A stretch of DNA of 5,136 nt, from the NCBI GenBank assembly GCA_003343605.1, contig QAKW01000033.1, forward strand, positions 1-5,136. The letters run 5' to 3'. Shown here piece by piece: positions 5,107 through 5,136 of this stretch. The stretch comes from Clostridiales bacterium (GTDB lineage: Bacteria; Bacillota; Clostridia; Oscillospirales; QAKW01). How positions within the stretch are numbered: position 1 is the stretch's first letter; the number at the start of each line of letters is the position of its first letter. The notes beneath the pieces are model-generated. The model was not told the origin of the DNA and did not search any database. It saw nothing but the letters and a program-made list of their open reading frames with translations. The translations under genes were made by a program, and so were the position numbers.

Positions 5107-5111
5107 CCTCC
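5107..5111 (-). promoter_or_regulatory. Ribosome binding site supporting the TTG start
   Basis: The minus strand reads GGAGG with 7 bases to the TTG at 5099. This spacing is why a rare TTG start is accepted for the cysteine-rich protein. An upstream ATG (5122-5120) is in another frame and stops after eight codons. Confidence 0.7.
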
Positions 5112-5118
5112 AAAAAAT

Positions 5119-5136
5119 ACATAATTTATATTATGT
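5119..5136 (-). promoter_or_regulatory. Perfect 7-bp AT-rich dyad at the window edge, possible operator or promoter part
   Basis: ACATAAT and ATTATGT are perfect reverse complements separated by four bases. The dyad lies 7 bases upstream of the ribosome binding site of the first visible gene. The minus strand also contains TAATAT/TATAAA-like hexamers that could serve as a -10 element, but any -35 would be outside the window. Short AT-rich palindromes arise easily by chance, so this is tentative. Confidence 0.35.

Noticed and set aside
5097..5122. Eight-codon leader peptide (ATG at 5122) whose TGA overlaps the TTG start
   Set aside because: No ribosome binding site precedes the ATG, and so short a frame is expected by chance in this AT-rich stretch.
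1..5136. CRISPR arrays, tRNA or rRNA genes, insertion sequences, phage genes
   Set aside because: No regularly spaced direct repeats, cloverleaf-like segments, transposase or integrase frames were seen.

Overview
The window looks like part of a chromosome from the Bacillota (Firmicutes), most likely class Clostridia. The evidence is strong AGGAGG-type ribosome binding sites, moderate GC with A-rich gene starts, a SipW-type signal peptidase next to TasA/camelysin-like secreted proteins, and a large surface protein with InlB-B/Listeria-Bacteroides-type repeats. The class assignment is inference; no rRNA or housekeeping marker is present.

All recognisable genes lie on the minus strand and read from high to low coordinates. 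In transcription order they are: a 72-residue cysteine-rich putative zinc-binding protein with a TTG start (5099-4881); a SipW-like signal peptidase I with a GTG start (4827-4273); four paralogous TasA/CalY/BsaA-like secreted proteins (4219-3572, 3511-2957, 2919-2110, 1975-1406); and the first 463 codons of a large repeat-containing surface protein (1390 to the window edge). The gaps are 53, 53, 60, 37, 134 and 15 nt. No U-tailed terminator is visible anywhere, so this is probably one operon or an operon with internal processing points.

The proposed joint function, by analogy with tapA-sipW-tasA of Bacillus subtilis and the BsaA/SipW system of Clostridium perfringens, is extracellular fibre or biofilm-matrix production. 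SipW would remove the SipW-type signal peptides, with predicted cleavage just before Y or W in the A-[YW]-[FL]-T motif. The released beta-sandwich subunits would polymerise outside the cell, and the large repeat protein would act as co-expressed adhesin, anchor or matrix partner. The fourth TasA-like gene and the adhesin look translationally coupled.

The least explained part is the non-coding DNA. The 134-nt gap between the third and fourth TasA-like genes can fold, in the mRNA sense, into a compact three-way junction with a long imperfect stem. Intercistronic hairpins without U-tracts also lie in three other gaps (4846-4878, 4251-4272, 3541-3567), and a perfect dyad sits at the right window edge (5119-5136). 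These may set unequal subunit levels by mRNA processing or stability, or act as regulatory elements. Apart from that 134-nt gap, no non-coding stretch exceeds 60 nt.
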